64,000 nt of DNA from Lepas anatifera. Taxonomy: Eukaryota > Arthropoda > Thecostraca > Lepadidae. The stretch is from NCBI GenBank assembly GCA_034440635.1, contig JAOTON010001130.1, positions 486,501 through 550,500 on the forward strand. Direction: 5' to 3'. The translations under genes were made by a program, and so were the position numbers. Shown here in pieces: positions 61,333 through 64,000 of the stretch. The stretch's first letter is position 1. Each line of letters starts with the position of its first letter. The notes under the pieces were generated by a model. The model had not been told where the DNA came from and ran no database searches. It worked only from the letters and a program-made list of their open reading frames with translations.

Positions 61333-62205
61333 GTAAGTGTGCGTGGGTGTAGTTATCAAATGTCTAAGTGTGTCTTTGATTGTAATATATGACTGCAGTT
61401 GTCAAATATTTAAATACGTCTGCAATCATGATAAGTGTAAGCGTGCCTAAAATTTTCGGATGGCTTAGTAAGACTGGAGTTATTATAGATATATATGTGT
61501 CTGCCATTGGTTGAGAGAAGGACGCTCGCAACCTTTCTAAATGTGTGTGTGTGTGTGCGATTGGTGGGGAGATATGCTTGCCTGCAATCGTAGTGGAGGA
61601 GTGAATACCGGTGATTGTTGAAGCTATAACTGTACCTGGGAATTCCCATTAGTGGTCTAGCTCATGGAACCTTAGTAGAAGGCACAATCACACTATAGCA
61701 TTTGTTAAGCTATGAGACGTGGCTATTGTTAATATTTGTACAGAACTTTGAGTCTGGAGTTGCTTTAAAGAAAGTCACTCGCACCGTCAGGCTGTGAGTC
61801 TGGCCTTAACCTAGCCTCAGGGAGTGATTACGTAGCTTTTCAAAACGCATAATGGTTCATTATTTTGTCTCCAGGCCAATATCACGTAACTTTTGCGATC
61901 AAAAGTTAGTTTTTCGAAAAGTCTGCAATTATGATAAGTGTAAACGTGCCTGAAATTTTCGGAGGGCTAAGTAAGACTGGAGATTAAGACTTTTAGGATG
62001 CCGTTACAGTTACATCAAACTTTTACAGTTACAGTTTAGGAAAGGGGATGCCGTTACAGCTTAACTTTACGAGAGGGAATTAAGTCTCCCGAAAATTGTT
62101 TATCTTCTCACTAAGACTGATAAAAGATCGATTTTCTAAGATGGTCATCCTTCTGCCATGGCCACCCTTCTACGATGACCGAGCTTCTGCAGTGGCCACC
62201 CTCTA
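61333..62205 (+). other. Receptor intron, left part
   Basis: Contains a repeated phrase (TGATAAGTGTAA.CGTGCCT.AAATTTTCGGA.GGCT at about 61430 and 61933), a local dispersed duplication of roughly 60 bp. Nothing else is seen. Confidence 0.5.
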
Positions 62206-63055
62206 TTAACACGCGCATTGACGGGGGGGCGAATACCCGCCCCCCTCAGGTTTTTCGGAGATAGCAGAAAAACGGCGGTGCGCAGCGCCGCCGTACTTGG
62301 TATACCTTTTCTCTCATTATTTTTGCAACTTCTGTGAAAATCTTAAGGGTAAGTCATCTCAGGTCAGGTCACCAGTACAGGTCAAGTGACCCGACCTCAA
62401 AAAAGTTTAAGATAGCATAAGTCGGAGCAGGGTGAACTTATCCAATTGAAACTCAAATCTCATAATGGGCCCCACCGAGTTCTCTAAAATATGTTCCGGT
62501 ATTTTTGATATCGATGACCTAAGGTCAGGTACGAGGCATGACCTCTCCATTGGTAATACATGGGAAATATGGGTTTTACTGAATAACTCAGTAAAGGATG
62601 ATGATAGAGCGTTTATTTTAGCTTTATTAGACTCGCCTTAGCTTTGCGGTTCTAATGATATGCATTTTGTATAATTTAACCCTGACCTGACCTCAGGTCA
62701 GGTCAAATATTTGATTTGACCTAGCAAGGTCAAACCATTTATCATTCGATTTGGCTGGCTGCTAAGATTCTTATAGTTCAAGTCGTTTTGCTCTATCTTA
62801 ACTTGTTCAGATGTAATGGCCGAAAAACTTAGTTTACATGTTATCCCTATGACGGCATGTTTTGACCTCTCGTGACCTTAAATGTGACATGGCAAAAAAA
62901 TAGTTCAAATATTTTCGATGGAGAAGCGGATGGGCTACCCAACGCCGTTTACCGTTTTTCGCTACCTACCGTGATTCTCAAGATCTTAGGGGTCGGGTAC
63001 CCGCCCCCCTCGTCAATCCGAAGGTGGCTCAGACCCCCGGCAATGCGCGTGTTAA
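62206..63055 (-). mobile_element. TTAA family 1 element, copy D (in receptor intron)
   Basis: 850 bp, TTAA to TTAA, oriented like copy B. The GC palindromes inside both ends are mildly mutated (GCGAATACCCGC on the left; GTCGGGTACCCGCC on the right). Half-site-rich interior. Confidence 0.9.
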
Positions 63056-63107
63056 TTGAAACAGTATGCAAAAATATAGACCTGCAAGAAGTATATCAGG
63101 ATGTGAA

Positions 63108-63180
63108 GCCCTAGACTGTACACTGTACAGTCTAGGGCTTGTATGTACTACACTGTACAGTGTACAGTGTAGTACATACA
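63108..63180. repeat. Two adjacent near-perfect palindromes
   Basis: 63108-63138 has 15-bp arms (GCCCTAGACTGTACA) around a single C. One base later, 63140-63180 has 20-bp arms (TGTATGTACTACACTGTACA) around a single G. Both share the TGTACAGT core. They lie 140-212 bp before the receptor exon acceptor. Confidence 0.97.
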
Positions 63181-63319
63181 CTTGTGCCGAGTCACAAGAT
63201 TTTACGCCTGAGACGGACGGACAACCCTCCATATGAGAAGGATCTGAACATGCTGGCACACCGCCTTTCCTCTTTGGCAGCATTCTGTGCTCGCCGCTAG
63301 CTGTGCCTGCCCATTTCAG

Positions 63320-63411
63320 GACCCTCCGTTCTCCTACCGGGACGGCAACGACACCAGCCGCGGGTACGGCATCGACGTGCTGGCCGTGCTGGCTCGAGAG
63401 GTCGGCTTCAG
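63320..63411 (+). CDS. iGluR/IR-type receptor, LBD S1 exon
   Basis: 92 bases between a strong acceptor (tgcctgcccatttcag) and a donor (TTCAG followed by GTCAGT). In phase 0 it encodes DPPFSYRDGNDTSRGY, then GIDVLAVLAREVGF, ending with two bases of a split codon. PPF.Y......GYGIDVL..LA...GF is the start of the S1 half of the periplasmic-binding-like ligand domain of ionotropic glutamate receptors and arthropod ionotropic receptors. These are ligand-gated cation channels for synaptic or chemosensory signalling in the plasma membrane. The ligand-binding Arg, pore and transmembrane segments are not in the window. I cannot decide between a classical iGluR and a divergent IR from this exon. High GC compared with its surroundings. 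Confidence 0.8.
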
Positions 63412-64000
63412 GTCAGTGCTGCTCCTGTTCGCGAGGACGCAGGTAATCAGAGCAAGTGTAATCCGGAACAATTGGGACCTGGTGGGGACAGCCAGCATGT
63501 ACGTGGGGATGGCTAGCATGTACGGATCCCAACAGGCAGTCATCCCACAGGCGGCGTCTGTCTGTTGGAATTCCAAAGCACCCATAACAAAGCATCGGAT
63601 TAATGTTAAGATAGTGTGTTTCAGACACCGTTGATTCGTCTCTGGTACCACTCCCCTCTTACAAATTATCGACCCACATCACAACGTGCAGCAGTTGCCA
63701 CCTTCAGCAATGAAAAATAAGGACCAGTGATTATTATTCATTCCGATAAAAGCTACCCACTCCATTAACTTCCAAATGTGGGGCACGTTGCTGCCTTCAG
63801 GTCATGCTGCTTATACGGTTGTACGTTTCTTATCAATTCAGCTTAAATCATTTTCGCATCAAAATTTAAGGGGCAGACCCACACAGCCGTCCCCTCCCCT
63901 CCCCTACCTGATTTCGTTTTCACTTCCACGAATAGTTATACTCATCAGAATTCCTTCCTGGAAACTTAAGTTCATTGGGTATACTGACTTGTCAATTTCG
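63412..64000 (+). other. Receptor intron or downstream sequence
   Basis: No further LBD exon is recognisable before the window ends. A 115-codon frame (63287-63634) reads through the real exon into the intron and is not a protein on its own. Confidence 0.5.

Overview
The window is eukaryotic nuclear DNA, almost certainly from an arthropod; a crustacean is possible, but the sequence does not settle it. The evidence is spliced genes with GT-AG introns (a single-LIM muscle LIM protein and the start of an ionotropic glutamate-type receptor ligand-binding domain), non-LTR and Penelope-like retroelements, hAT-like and TTAA-specific DNA transposons, tRNA-derived SINEs and long microsatellites. I see no bacterial, organellar or viral gene. 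Most open frames of 60-200 codons are chance frames in repeats or non-coding DNA.

Layout. 1-5450: intergenic, with hexamer repeats and two TTAA-type miniature elements. 5452-8932 (minus strand): a complete two-exon coding sequence for a 97-residue muscle LIM protein. Its intron holds a TTAA element and about 32 tandem 48/49-bp copies of its own 3' splice-site region, ending exactly at the real acceptor. 9061-30112: mostly non-coding, with further TTAA elements, three short hAT-like elements (the third at 30113) and minisatellites of 30 bp and 33 bp. 30697-37863: one 7.2-kb block bounded by hAT-like terminal inverted repeats and a perfect 8-bp target duplication, filled with degenerate ~20-bp satellite and carrying a nested TTAA element. 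39575-46580: a TTAA element, a SINE and a TIR element. 46860-48845: a 5'-truncated LINE with RT and RNase H. 50728-53510 and 56299-57166: two elements with a related G-rich terminus, the first containing a pure (CA)115 tract. 57554-60405: an inverted, 5'-truncated pair of Penelope-like elements embedded in (TA)n. 61225-63411 (plus strand): two joinable exons of an iGluR/IR-type ligand-binding domain, whose intron holds a TTAA element and two adjacent near-perfect palindromes. The gene continues past the right edge.

Recurring themes. (1) Eight TTAA-flanked elements of three families share one plan: a GC palindrome just inside each end, and an interior crowded with AGGTCA/TGACCT half-sites. (2) Mobile DNA sits inside the introns of both recognisable genes; in the LIM gene two inverted copies flank the first coding exon. 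(3) The exon-intron boundary of the LIM gene has itself been amplified into a satellite of splice-acceptor copies. This last feature, the satellite-filled hAT-like element and the half-site-rich TTAA families are the strongest candidates for undescribed biology here.
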